Positions 56,852-64,000 of a stretch of 64,000 nt of DNA are shown one piece after another. Origin of the DNA: Enterococcus canis NBRC 100695 (GTDB lineage: Bacteria; Bacillota; Bacilli; Lactobacillales; Enterococcaceae); contig NZ_BCQJ01000003.1 of NCBI RefSeq assembly GCF_001544375.1, positions 186,001 through 250,000 of the forward strand. The letters run 5' to 3'. Below the pieces are notes generated by a model. It saw only the letters and a program-made list of their open reading frames with translations, was not told where the DNA came from and did not search any database. The number at the start of each line of letters is the position of its first letter. The first letter of the stretch is position 1. A program made the position numbers and the translations under genes.

Positions 56852-58665
56852 TTGGCCTCCTCAAAAAAATGTTCCTGAATACTATATTGTTTGCCCGCAA
56901 CTAAGTCATACTGAATCATTTGATAGTCTTGATAAAGCTGGGTCAGCTTGGCGTCTTTTTGCATTTCCTTGAACCACTGGCCATCTTGATAGTAAAAATT
57001 CTTTTCAAATGCCGGCAATTGGTCATGGAGCTGTGCCACTAGCTGATAGAAGCCCGTCAGAGGCAAGCCGCTTTCTTTAAACAGCACTGGCGCAAAATAG
57101 GTAGGACTCATAACAAATTCGTGGTCCTTTTGGTCAGCTAATTTGTGCTGGTTATCATACATCAAAAACTGTGTTTCATGTAAAGTCGCTTCATCATTCA
57201 TTTGCTTGATTTCATCATTATAAATACTTGGTAAATGATCGCCCCAGAAAACCACCAACGTACGGCGCGGCAACTGATCGACTTCCTTCAAAAAGTCCTG
57301 TAGGGCCTTAGCACTATAAGAAACATCCTGCAAGTAATCCGCAATGGTGTTGGTATCACCAGGGGCTTGCACCGTCGCCTCATGCTGCGTATATTTGCTG
57401 CCATAAGGCATATGAGTCTGCATCGTCACCAGATGAACAAACTGAGGATCATTACTCTTCAACAGACTCATGATTTCTTGGTAGGCCGCCGCGTCAGAGA
57501 TATAAGGATTATTGTCGATTTTATCTGTATGTTGCATCGTATCTTCATTAAGAAACTGGTCAAAACCTAGCACATCATAAACGTCTTTTCGTTTGTACAT
57601 GGAGGTATTATAGGGATGAATGGCTGTCGTCTGATAAGCTTGACCTTTCAATAAGGAAACCAGTGAAGGCAATTCCGTTAGTTTAGGCACCAACATCGTG
57701 TAAGGTGTTGTCAACTGTGCATTTAAAGGTTCCATCGATAAACTGGTTAAAGCCTCAAATTCAATATTAGCCGTACCGCCGCCATAGTTTTGCGATAGCA
57801 TGCGTCCACTCAAGGTTTGGTCCGCCACTTGATAATAGGCTGCTAATGGATCACCAGAGACAGAAACTCCATTTAAATGGCTAGGATCAGAGAAGCTTTC
57901 GCTCATGACATAAATAATATTCGGTTTCTCACTTTGAGTCGGATCTGCTTGGTAACGAGCGGTAATTTCTTTGATTTTAGCCTCTGAATAGCCATTCGGT
58001 TTGGCCATTGGTTCAACTTTTAAGTTATATAAAAAGCCCCCAATAAAACCCGTATTATAGTAATTCATTTTTTGACTATAGGGAATCCACAGCGCGGTCC
58101 GATTATACGCTCTCCGGATTAAGTTTTGCGGATTATTGAAATCTGTGATATACGTCAATAAACCGATGGATAGTACCAAGACAGCAACTCTAGCGATCTG
58201 CTGACGTTTAGGTAAAAAGAAACTGCGATAAATTGCGATACCCACTGCAATCAGGCCCACCAGCAGGACACCCACCAAAATGATAAAAGGCACCGTGCCC
58301 ACCATTTCTCTTAACAAGCTGAATTCCGTGATCATTTTCAGGTCGTCCGGATAGATTGGTTCCGTGCGGTAAGACATCTTCAAGTAATCGGCCACCCCTA
58401 AGACGCCAATCGCGATACTGTAAAATAAGGCCCCCACGGAAACTGAGCCCGCAAGACCAATCAAAAACAGTAGCAAGACCGCTAAAACAAAGCAGCCTAA
58501 AAAGAATTTTTCGGTGTGCCAAGAAAAGGCAAATTTAAACGCTAAACTGTAAGAATGATCATTTTGGCTCCATTGCAAATAAAGATTGCTGAAAATAACC
58601 AGCAACAATAAACCCACAACAATCAAACTCCATTTTACTGCCGGTTTTTTTAAATAGTTCTTCAT
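56848..58665 (-). CDS. LTA synthase-family sulfatase-fold membrane protein
   Basis: 605 residues: five membrane helices in the first 200 residues, then an extracellular sulfatase-fold domain. The catalytic Thr lies in NYGGGTANIEFEALT, with metal/phosphate-site segments MSESFSDPSHLNG, WGDHLPSIYND and MQTHMPYGSKY. The family polymerises glycerol phosphate for lipoteichoic acid or modifies related polymers. Which LtaS paralogue this is cannot be told. Shared operon with ttcA by overlap. Confidence 0.86.
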   Translation of the reverse strand: MKNYLKKPAVKWSLIVVGLLLLVIFSNLYLQWSQNDHSYSLAFKFAFSWHTEKFFLGCFVLAVLLLFLIGLAGSVSVGALFYSIAIGVLGVADYLKMSYRTEPIYPDDLKMITEFSLLREMVGTVPFIILVGVLLVGLIAVGIAIYRSFFLPKRQQIARVAVLVLSIGLLTYITDFNNPQNLIRRAYNRTALWIPYSQKMNYYNTGFIGGFLYNLKVEPMAKPNGYSEAKIKEITARYQADPTQSEKPNIIYVMSESFSDPSHLNGVSVSGDPLAAYYQVADQTLSGRMLSQNYGGGTANIEFEALTSLSMEPLNAQLTTPYTMLVPKLTELPSLVSLLKGQAYQTTAIHPYNTSMYKRKDVYDVLGFDQFLNEDTMQHTDKIDNNPYISDAAAYQEIMSLLKSNDPQFVHLVTMQTHMPYGSKYTQHEATVQAPGDTNTIADYLQDVSYSAKALQDFLKEVDQLPRRTLVVFWGDHLPSIYNDEIKQMNDEATLHETQFLMYDNQHKLADQKDHEFVMSPTYFAPVLFKESGLPLTGFYQLVAQLHDQLPAFEKNFYYQDGQWFKEMQKDAKLTQLYQDYQMIQYDLVAGKQYSIQEHFFEEAK

Positions 58666-58724
58666 AATTATGCGACGTCCTTTCCTTGCTATTTTATGCT
58701 TTCATGAAATAGATGTAAAGGCGC

Positions 58725-58788
58725 AAAAAAACACATAGTCAGCTAGCTACTTTCTGCAAAGTAGGAAATCTGCGCTATGTGTTTTTTT
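58725..58788. terminator. Terminator after nadE
   Basis: Outer stem AAAAACACATAG/CTATGTGTTTTT with an inner CTACTTT/AAAGTAG hairpin; A/T runs both sides. It lies 10 nt past the nadE stop. Confidence 0.82.
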
Positions 58789-58797
58789 CTTTAAAGA

Positions 58798-59625
58798 CTA
58801 TTTCCAGAAATCATCAAAAATTGTGATGGGTAGATGACGTTTATGCTGCGTCTTAGCCCACCAGCCTTCAATTTTTTCGGCCGCTGCTGGTGCGACTTCC
58901 TTTCCTTCTAGGTAATCATCGATATCTTGATAGGTGACCCCTAGCGCCACTTCGTCTGCCACTAAAGGCTTGCCGTCTTCCAAATCAGCTGTCGGCACCT
59001 TTTCGTAGAGCGCTGCCGGTGCCCCTAATGCCGCTAATAATTGTTTTCCTTGGCGTTTGTTTAAACGGAATAACGGTAAAATATCGGCACCGCCATCACC
59101 AAATTTGGTAAAGAATCCCGTGATGTTCTCAGCTGCGTGATCCGTTCCAATCACCGCGCCTTGATGCTCACCAGCAATGGCATATTGCATGATCATTCGT
59201 TGCCGCGCCTTCATATTGCCTTTATTGAAATCGCTGATAACTTCTTCAGTCTCAGCTAAAGAAGCTACCGCCGCATCTACGGCTGGTTTGATGTTGACTC
59301 TTCTCGTCTGATCAGCTTGAATGAACGCCAATGCCTGTAACGCATCGGCTTCATCTGCTTGCTCACCGTAAGGAAGACGAACCGCGATAAACTGGTAACT
59401 GTCATCACCCGTTTCTTCTCGCATCTCTGTCATGGTTAGTTGCGCTAGGCGACCAGCGAGGGAAGAATCTTGGCCCCCACTAATACCTAAAACAAAGGTT
59501 TTTAAGAAAGGATGTTTACGCAAGTAGGCTTTCAAAAAGTCGATGCTTTTGCGAATTTCGGCTTGCGGATCGATTACAGCTTGAACCCCTAATTCTTGAA
59601 TAATGGCTTGTTGTATTGGTTTCAT
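58798..59625 (-). CDS. nadE: NH3-dependent NAD synthetase
   Basis: 275 residues. ATP-binding [31 protein letters not shown] and [20 protein letters not shown] are intact. Makes NAD from nicotinate adenine dinucleotide using ammonia; the short length without a glutaminase domain fits the ammonia type. Start overlaps the pncB stop by 4 nt. Confidence 0.96.
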   Translation of the reverse strand: MKPIQQAIIQELGVQAVIDPQAEIRKSIDFLKAYLRKHPFLKTFVLGISGGQDSSLAGRLAQLTMTEMREETGDDSYQFIAVRLPYGEQADEADALQALAFIQADQTRRVNIKPAVDAAVASLAETEEVISDFNKGNMKARQRMIMQYAIAGEHQGAVIGTDHAAENITGFFTKFGDGGADILPLFRLNKRQGKQLLAALGAPAALYEKVPTADLEDGKPLVADEVALGVTYQDIDDYLEGKEVAPAAAEKIEGWWAKTQHKRHLPITIFDDFWK

Positions 59626-61100
59626 GCTTCTCCCTCCAACTTGACATTTTTTTCATTGACTTGCTTACGAACAGTCTCCATTAGTTTCATCTTATGATTC
59701 CACAGATCCGTTGACAGATCCACTGGGTATTTTTGCGGATTCAAATCACGCTTGTATTCCTCCCACAAGGAATCTAGATTTTCTTTCGTATATTGTTTAA
59801 TCGCTTCTAAGCTAGGCAGTTCATAAACCAACTGACCATCACGATAGATTTCCCGCAAGACCGGACGTGCGCTAAAATTCCGGACGGTTTTATTGATAAA
59901 AGTGTGAACGGGATGGAACATAAAGATCTCGGCTTCTTCACGAGGGTCTTCGTCCCATAACGTCACGTAATCGCCTTCCGACTTGCCATCGCTGTTGCGG
60001 GTAATCCGCCATACTTGTTTTTTACCTGGTGTCGTTACTTTTTCAGCATTGCTGGAAAGTTTAATCGTGTCTTGCATCACACCTTCATCATCTTCAATGG
60101 ATACCAGCTTGAAAACTGCGCCAAGCGCCGGTTGGTCATAGGCGGTGATCAACTTAGTTCCCACACCCCAGACATCGATTTTAGCCTTTTGCATCTTTAA
60201 GTTTAGAATCGTTGTTTCGTCTAAATCATTGGAAGCGTAAATTTTTGCGGCTGTAAAGCCTGCTTCGTCCAGCTGTTCCCGTACGCGTTTTGAAATATAG
60301 GCCATATCACCACTGTCGATACGAACCCCTAAGAAATTAATTTGGTCGCCCAGCTCTTTAGCAACCCGAATAGCGTTAGGAACGCCTGATTTCAAGGTGT
60401 CATAGGTATCAACCAAAAAGACACAATCTTTATGAGTCTTAGCGTAGGCTAAAAAGGCCTCGTAATCATTGCCATAAGATTGGACTAATGAATGGGCGTG
60501 GGTCCCGCTAGCGGGAATGCCAAAAATTTTACCAGCTCGCACATTACTGGTAGCATCCGCTCCACCGATATAAGCCGCCCGCGTACCCCAGACAGCTGCA
60601 TCTAATTCCTGAGCCCGTCGCGTGCCAAATTCTAATAGTGGATCTGTTCCAATCACTGATTTGATGCGGGCTGCTTTAGTGGCAATCAACGTTTGGAAAT
60701 TCACCATATTCAACAAGGCTGTTTCCACTAGTTGACATTGTGCTAAGGGACCTTCCACCTCAATCAAAGGTTCATTGTTAAAGACGATTTCTCCTTCCAC
60801 CGCTGAACGTACCGTACAGGTGAATTTAAATGCCTTTAAATACTCTAAGAAATCTTCTGGATAACCGATTTCTCGTAAATAAGCGATATCGGTCTCACTG
60901 AAGGTCAAATTTTCTAAATAATGTACAAAACGCTCCAACCCTGCAAAAATCGCATAACCGTGGTTAAAGGGCATTTCACGAAAATAGCACTCGAAAACGG
61001 CATGCCGCTCCGCGCGCCCCAACTCCCAATACGTTTGCATCATGTTGATTTGATACAAATCAGTATGTAGTGTCAAACTATCGTCCGCAAATGTTTTCAT
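59622..61100 (-). CDS. pncB: Nicotinate phosphoribosyltransferase
   Basis: 492 residues. [20 protein letters not shown] opening, [37 protein letters not shown] (catalytic His region), [14 protein letters not shown] and DVWGVGTKL. First step of nicotinate salvage, coupled to nadE. The missing nicotinate-nucleotide adenylyltransferase lies elsewhere. Confidence 0.96.
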   Translation of the reverse strand: MKTFADDSLTLHTDLYQINMMQTYWELGRAERHAVFECYFREMPFNHGYAIFAGLERFVHYLENLTFSETDIAYLREIGYPEDFLEYLKAFKFTCTVRSAVEGEIVFNNEPLIEVEGPLAQCQLVETALLNMVNFQTLIATKAARIKSVIGTDPLLEFGTRRAQELDAAVWGTRAAYIGGADATSNVRAGKIFGIPASGTHAHSLVQSYGNDYEAFLAYAKTHKDCVFLVDTYDTLKSGVPNAIRVAKELGDQINFLGVRIDSGDMAYISKRVREQLDEAGFTAAKIYASNDLDETTILNLKMQKAKIDVWGVGTKLITAYDQPALGAVFKLVSIEDDEGVMQDTIKLSSNAEKVTTPGKKQVWRITRNSDGKSEGDYVTLWDEDPREEAEIFMFHPVHTFINKTVRNFSARPVLREIYRDGQLVYELPSLEAIKQYTKENLDSLWEEYKRDLNPQKYPVDLSTDLWNHKMKLMETVRKQVNEKNVKLEGEA

Positions 61101-61143
61101 CCTGTTTACTCCTTTAGGCTTTAAACTTAAGGACTATTATAAC

Positions 61144-61180
61144 AAAAAAGAAGAAGCATTGTCTTGACAATCGCTTCTTC
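61144..61180 (-). terminator. Terminator of gtrA
   Basis: GAAGAAGC...GACAATGCTTCTTC stem followed by a T6 run; it overlaps the gtrA stop by two bases. Confidence 0.8.
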
Positions 61181-61583
61181 ATTCAATATTTTGCGGTTTT
61201 TCCTTAAAAATCAGCCACTTACTAAAGACGTAATTCAATAAAATGACCACGACTTGAACAACGGTTTTTGCCCAGAAATCAGACCAGTGCAAGACACTGA
61301 TGAACAAGATCATGCCGCCCATATCCAAGATAAAAGACAAGCCGCGGTACCAATAAAACAGCAGCAGCTCTTTCATAACGGTATTCCGGTGCATACTGTC
61401 GCTGGCAAAAACAAAAAATTTATTGGTCCAAAATGCAAACATCACTGATAAAAACCATGCCAGTGCGTTGCTAAGGCGATAATCCCACCCTAACTGTAAA
61501 CAGCCAAAGTAGACCAGGTAATTCACTACGGTTGTCAGTACACCAAATACAAGATACATCACAATTTCACGATATTTTTTCAC
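61179..61583 (-). CDS. GtrA-family membrane protein
   Basis: 134 residues with four hydrophobic segments. YLVFGVLTTVVNYLVYFG, NALAWFLSVMFAFWTNKFFVF and the C-terminal VFSKWLIFK are GtrA hallmarks. Such proteins help move lipid-linked sugars for cell-wall glycosylation. The start is GTG with AAGGAGCG 9 nt upstream. Confidence 0.87.
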   Translation of the reverse strand: MKKYREIVMYLVFGVLTTVVNYLVYFGCLQLGWDYRLSNALAWFLSVMFAFWTNKFFVFASDSMHRNTVMKELLLFYWYRGLSFILDMGGMILFISVLHWSDFWAKTVVQVVVILLNYVFSKWLIFKEKPQNIE

Positions 61584-61596
61584 AGTTTGCGCTCCT

Positions 61597-61636
61597 TAAA
61601 AAACAGCAAAGCGACCCCACGAGGTAACTTTGCTGT
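61597..61636 (-). terminator. Terminator after the first DUF1827 gene
   Basis: ACAGCAAAG/CTTTGCTGT stem followed by an A/T run in minus-strand sense. Confidence 0.78.
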
Positions 61637-61646
61637 ATTCATACAA

Positions 61647-61997
61647 TTATTCGTCGACATCTGCTTGCAGCACGACAAAATCCTTGGCTTCAAAATACAA
61701 TTCTTCCTCTGCCATCTTTTGTAACACATTATCGATTCGAAGTAAATTTTCTTTTGGCACTTCAGGTAAAAGTTCGCGGCAGATAAAATCAATCTCATCT
61801 GGTCGAATTTTCGTTCGTTTGTTGAAAATAACCAACACAATGGAGTCGAAGGTATCCACTTTTAAGATAGTGGTTCGGTCCAATGTATAGATTTCATAGC
61901 TTTTGATGCGCATGTCGCGAAACAGATAAGAGCAGATAATCGGATAGACACGACGCAATGCCACAGTTGTGTTCAGATTACTTTTGACTAGTTTCAA
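61647..61997 (-). CDS. DUF1827-family protein, copy A
   Basis: 116 residues from a TTG start (61997) behind GGAAGTGATC. Shares with the upstream neighbour a common core: IKSYEIYTLDRTTIL, DTFDSIVLVIFNKRTKI and DEIDFICRELL. DUF1827 is found in enterococci and relatives; function unknown. Soluble, no signal peptide. Confidence 0.72.
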   Translation of the reverse strand: MKLVKSNLNTTVALRRVYPIICSYLFRDMRIKSYEIYTLDRTTILKVDTFDSIVLVIFNKRTKIRPDEIDFICRELLPEVPKENLLRIDNVLQKMAEEELYFEAKDFVVLQADVDE

Positions 61998-62062
61998 GTG
62001 ATCACTTCCTTTTGGCTACATTTTACCAAATCTCGTGAATCAGGCAAAGAGACAACCCTTGG

Positions 62063-62416
62063 CTACTCTGCCAGTGGTAGTTCAATCCGGATGATATCTT
62101 TTCGTGGTGCTGAAAATTGGAACCCAGCGGCCACCATTTCATTTTTAACATTGACGTCAATGGACACATATTCCCTAGTTGTATGCAGCAAACGCTTGAT
62201 GGCGATATCAATCTCGTGCTTTGTAATTTTTTTCTTAGTGTTGACTAAAATCAACGTGACTTTATCGTACGTATCTGCATAGATGATTTGTGTCCGGTCT
62301 AAAGAATAGAATTTGAATAGCTTGATTGCCTTATCACCAAATACATACTGCGTGATGTTAGGATAAAAAGAGGCAAGATTCAAATTTGAATTCACCGGTG
62401 TCTCAATTAATTTCAT
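62063..62416 (-). CDS. DUF1827-family protein, copy B
   Basis: 117 residues from ATG 62416 (AAGGAGG 7 nt upstream). Aligned with copy A it keeps YSLDRTQIIYADTYDKV, LILVNTKKKIT and HEIDIAIKRLL; roughly a third of residues agree by eye. Tandem duplication with clear divergence. Function unknown. Confidence 0.72.
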   Translation of the reverse strand: MKLIETPVNSNLNLASFYPNITQYVFGDKAIKLFKFYSLDRTQIIYADTYDKVTLILVNTKKKITKHEIDIAIKRLLHTTREYVSIDVNVKNEMVAAGFQFSAPRKDIIRIELPLAE

Positions 62417-62428
62417 CACATAACCTCC

Positions 62429-63394
62429 TTATAAAATACCCTTTAAAACGGAAAAATCGATATTGCCGCCAGAAACCACGGCCACCGTCTTTTTCCCCTT
62501 CAGTAGATGATTGATTTGTCCGCTGAGAATTGCAGCGGTACTAAGGGCGCCCGCACCTTCCGCCACGACTTTTTCTTTCAAGGCTAAGTAAAAGATAGCC
62601 CGTTGAATATCTGCTTCTTCCACTAAGACGGTCTCGTCGATCCGCTTGTGTAGCAACTCATAGGTCAAAGCCCCTGCCAAGGCGACATCACAGCCGTCCG
62701 CCAAGGTTTTTGAGGTTCGATTTACAACTAATTGTTGTGCCCACAGTGAGCTGATCATGCCGTGGACCTGATAAGACTGCACCCCAATGATGCGCGTCTC
62801 AGGATGTAGTTCCTTGATGGCTAAAGCGATTCCGGCAATCAACCCACCCCCGCCAATGGGGACAATGACATTATCTACATCTGGTAAATCAGCTAAAATC
62901 TCTAAGCCAATCGTCCCTTGTCCTTCAATTACATCGCGGTCATCAAAAGGCGAGATAAACACTTCACCTGTTTGCTGGGCCTCTTGAATCGTCAATTCTT
63001 TGGTCTCATCAAAACTTTCGCCTACTAGCACCACCTCGGCGCCATAGCCTTTCGTTGCCTCAATTTTCGTCAAAGGTGCCGTAACCGGCATAAAAATTCG
63101 CGCCCTAATCCCTAAAAGTGAAGCAGCTAGCGCGACGCCTTGGGCATGATTTCCGGCTGAACAGGCAATTACACCCGCTTGCTTCTCTACTTCGCTTAAT
63201 TTATGCAGCTTATTATATGCCCCGCGGAATTTGAAGGCCCCGGTTCGTTGCAGATTTTCTAGTTTTAAAAAAATTTCTCCATCATATTCTTGGGAGAGGA
63301 TATTGCTAGGTGCTAACGGCGTCCGTATCGCTAAATTTTGTAATGTTTGTGCCGCGGCATTGATTCCCGCCAGCTCATTCATTTGTGTTTCCAT
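62429..63394 (-). CDS. ilvA: Threonine dehydratase (catabolic-type, no ACT domain)
   Basis: 321 residues from ATG 63394 (METQMNELAG), chosen for GAAGGTGAG upstream. The frame can be extended to 63523 only by reading through the groEL terminator. PLP Lys is in GAFKFRGAYNKL; the phosphate-binding glycine loop is VPIGGGGLIAGIA, and SAGNHAQGVALA is conserved. Converts threonine (or serine) to 2-oxobutyrate (or pyruvate). The short form lacks the regulatory ACT region of biosynthetic IlvA, so it may be the TdcB type. Confidence 0.88.
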   Translation of the reverse strand: METQMNELAGINAAAQTLQNLAIRTPLAPSNILSQEYDGEIFLKLENLQRTGAFKFRGAYNKLHKLSEVEKQAGVIACSAGNHAQGVALAASLLGIRARIFMPVTAPLTKIEATKGYGAEVVLVGESFDETKELTIQEAQQTGEVFISPFDDRDVIEGQGTIGLEILADLPDVDNVIVPIGGGGLIAGIALAIKELHPETRIIGVQSYQVHGMISSLWAQQLVVNRTSKTLADGCDVALAGALTYELLHKRIDETVLVEEADIQRAIFYLALKEKVVAEGAGALSTAAILSGQINHLLKGKKTVAVVSGGNIDFSVLKGIL

Positions 63395-63491
63395 AAGCTC
63401 ACCTTCTGTTATTTTCTCTACCCTAAAGGTAGCGTTTTCTAAAAGCAAGGTCAAGTAGGAATAACAAAGAAATTCAGGGAAATTAAAGAAG

Positions 63492-63524
63492 AAAAAAATG
63501 AGACAAAGTCGCCTTTGCCTCATT
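63492..63524 (-). terminator. Terminator of groEL
   Basis: AATGAGGCAAAG/CTTTGTCTCATT stem followed by T7 in minus-strand sense, 16 nt after the groEL stop. Confidence 0.88.
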
Positions 63525-63540
63525 CTTATTCAGTCGTGAA

Positions 63541-64000
63541 TTACATCATACCGCCCATGCCCATAGATGGATCCATAGCTGGAGCTGGTGCTGCTGGTTC
63601 TGGTTTGTCGGCTACTACAGCTTCTGTTGTCAGCAATAGTGCTGCTACAGAGGCTGCATTTTGTAGAGCTGAACGGGTTACTTTAGTTGGGTCAACAATC
63701 CCAGCTTCCAACATGTTTACCCATTCGCCAGTTGCAGCATTGAAACCAATGCCTAGTTCAACGTTTTTCAATTTATCCACGATGACTGAACCTTCGTACC
63801 CAGCATTTTCAGCGATTTGACGAATTGGTTCTTCCAACGCGCGTAAGACAATTTTCACACCAGTAGCGGCGTCACCTTCTGCTTCAACGGCACTAACTTT
63901 GTTGATGACGTTGACTAAAGCGGTTCCCCCACCGGAGACCATACCTTCTTCAACAGCTGCCCGAGTAGCGTTCAAGGCATCTTCAATACGTAGTTTCAAT
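63541..64000 (-). CDS. groL: Chaperonin GroEL (C-terminal part)
   Basis: The last 152 residues or so of GroEL; the 5' part lies beyond the right edge. [29 protein letters not shown] and the Met/Gly-rich tail [11 protein letters not shown] are unmistakable. Minus strand, own terminator. Confidence 0.97.
   Translation of the reverse strand, partial: LKLRIEDALNATRAAVEEGMVSGGGTALVNVINKVSAVEAEGDAATGVKIVLRALEEPIRQIAENAGYEGSVIVDKLKNVELGIGFNAATGEWVNMLEAGIVDPTKVTRSALQNAASVAALLLTTEAVVADKPEPAAPAPAMDPSMGMGGMM

Noticed and set aside
63395-63523. Longer N-terminus of the threonine dehydratase (MRQRRLCLIFFFF...)
   Set aside because: This part is the groEL terminator read as protein; the ribosome site fits the ATG at 63394.

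Overview
The window reads as a chromosomal segment of a low-to-medium GC Gram-positive of the order Lactobacillales, most likely Enterococcus. Support: a Gls24/Asp23-AmaP stress operon, two DUF1827 genes, a trehalose-6-phosphate phosphorylase pathway, a metNIQ operon behind a T-box, the SUF order sufC-sufD-sufS-sufU-sufB, AGGAGG ribosome sites, frequent GTG/TTG starts and strong rho-independent terminators. Species cannot be fixed from the sequence alone.

Layout. 1-1.7 kb: a permease and its DUF1980 partner, the latter cut by the window edge. 1.8-8.2 kb: a trehalose locus with the PTS gene treB on the minus strand and phosphorylase treP, pgmB and regulator treR on the plus strand, around a symmetric divergent control region. 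treB carries an in-frame TGA where a Trp codon is expected, so import by this locus is probably broken. 8.3-11 kb: small redox and hydrolase genes. 11.2-17.3 kb: a 2032-residue surface adhesin with five adhesin-type modules, nine SpaA/CnaB repeats and an unusual YPATN sorting signal.

18-31.6 kb: a complete type I-C CRISPR-Cas system (cas3-cas5c-cas8c-cas7c-cas4-cas1-cas2, minus strand) between two long arrays that point away from the cas genes. The arrays use two repeat variants (39 and 36 repeats including one worn distal repeat each). Their leaders share an inverted-repeat element at almost the same distance from the first repeat. Three spacers correspond between arrays: one identical, one identical but of different length, and one differing only at synonymous sites. 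These are the most notable observations here.

31.8-64 kb is mostly core genome: the SUF iron-sulfur operon; the glsB-amaP-DUF2273-gls24 envelope-stress operon; the T-box-controlled methionine ABC transporter; rodA with an Spx/ArsC-like and a GcvH-like gene; upp; an AI-2E-family membrane protein and an orphan glucitol-type PTS IIA; a lactonase-family protein; two P-type cation ATPases, one behind a yybP-ykoY (Mn2+) riboswitch with a visible terminator switch; an HTH/membrane-protein pair; a TtcA-like protein and an LTA synthase-family protein; pncB-nadE for NAD salvage; gtrA; two DUF1827 paralogues; a threonine dehydratase; and the 3' end of groEL at the right edge.
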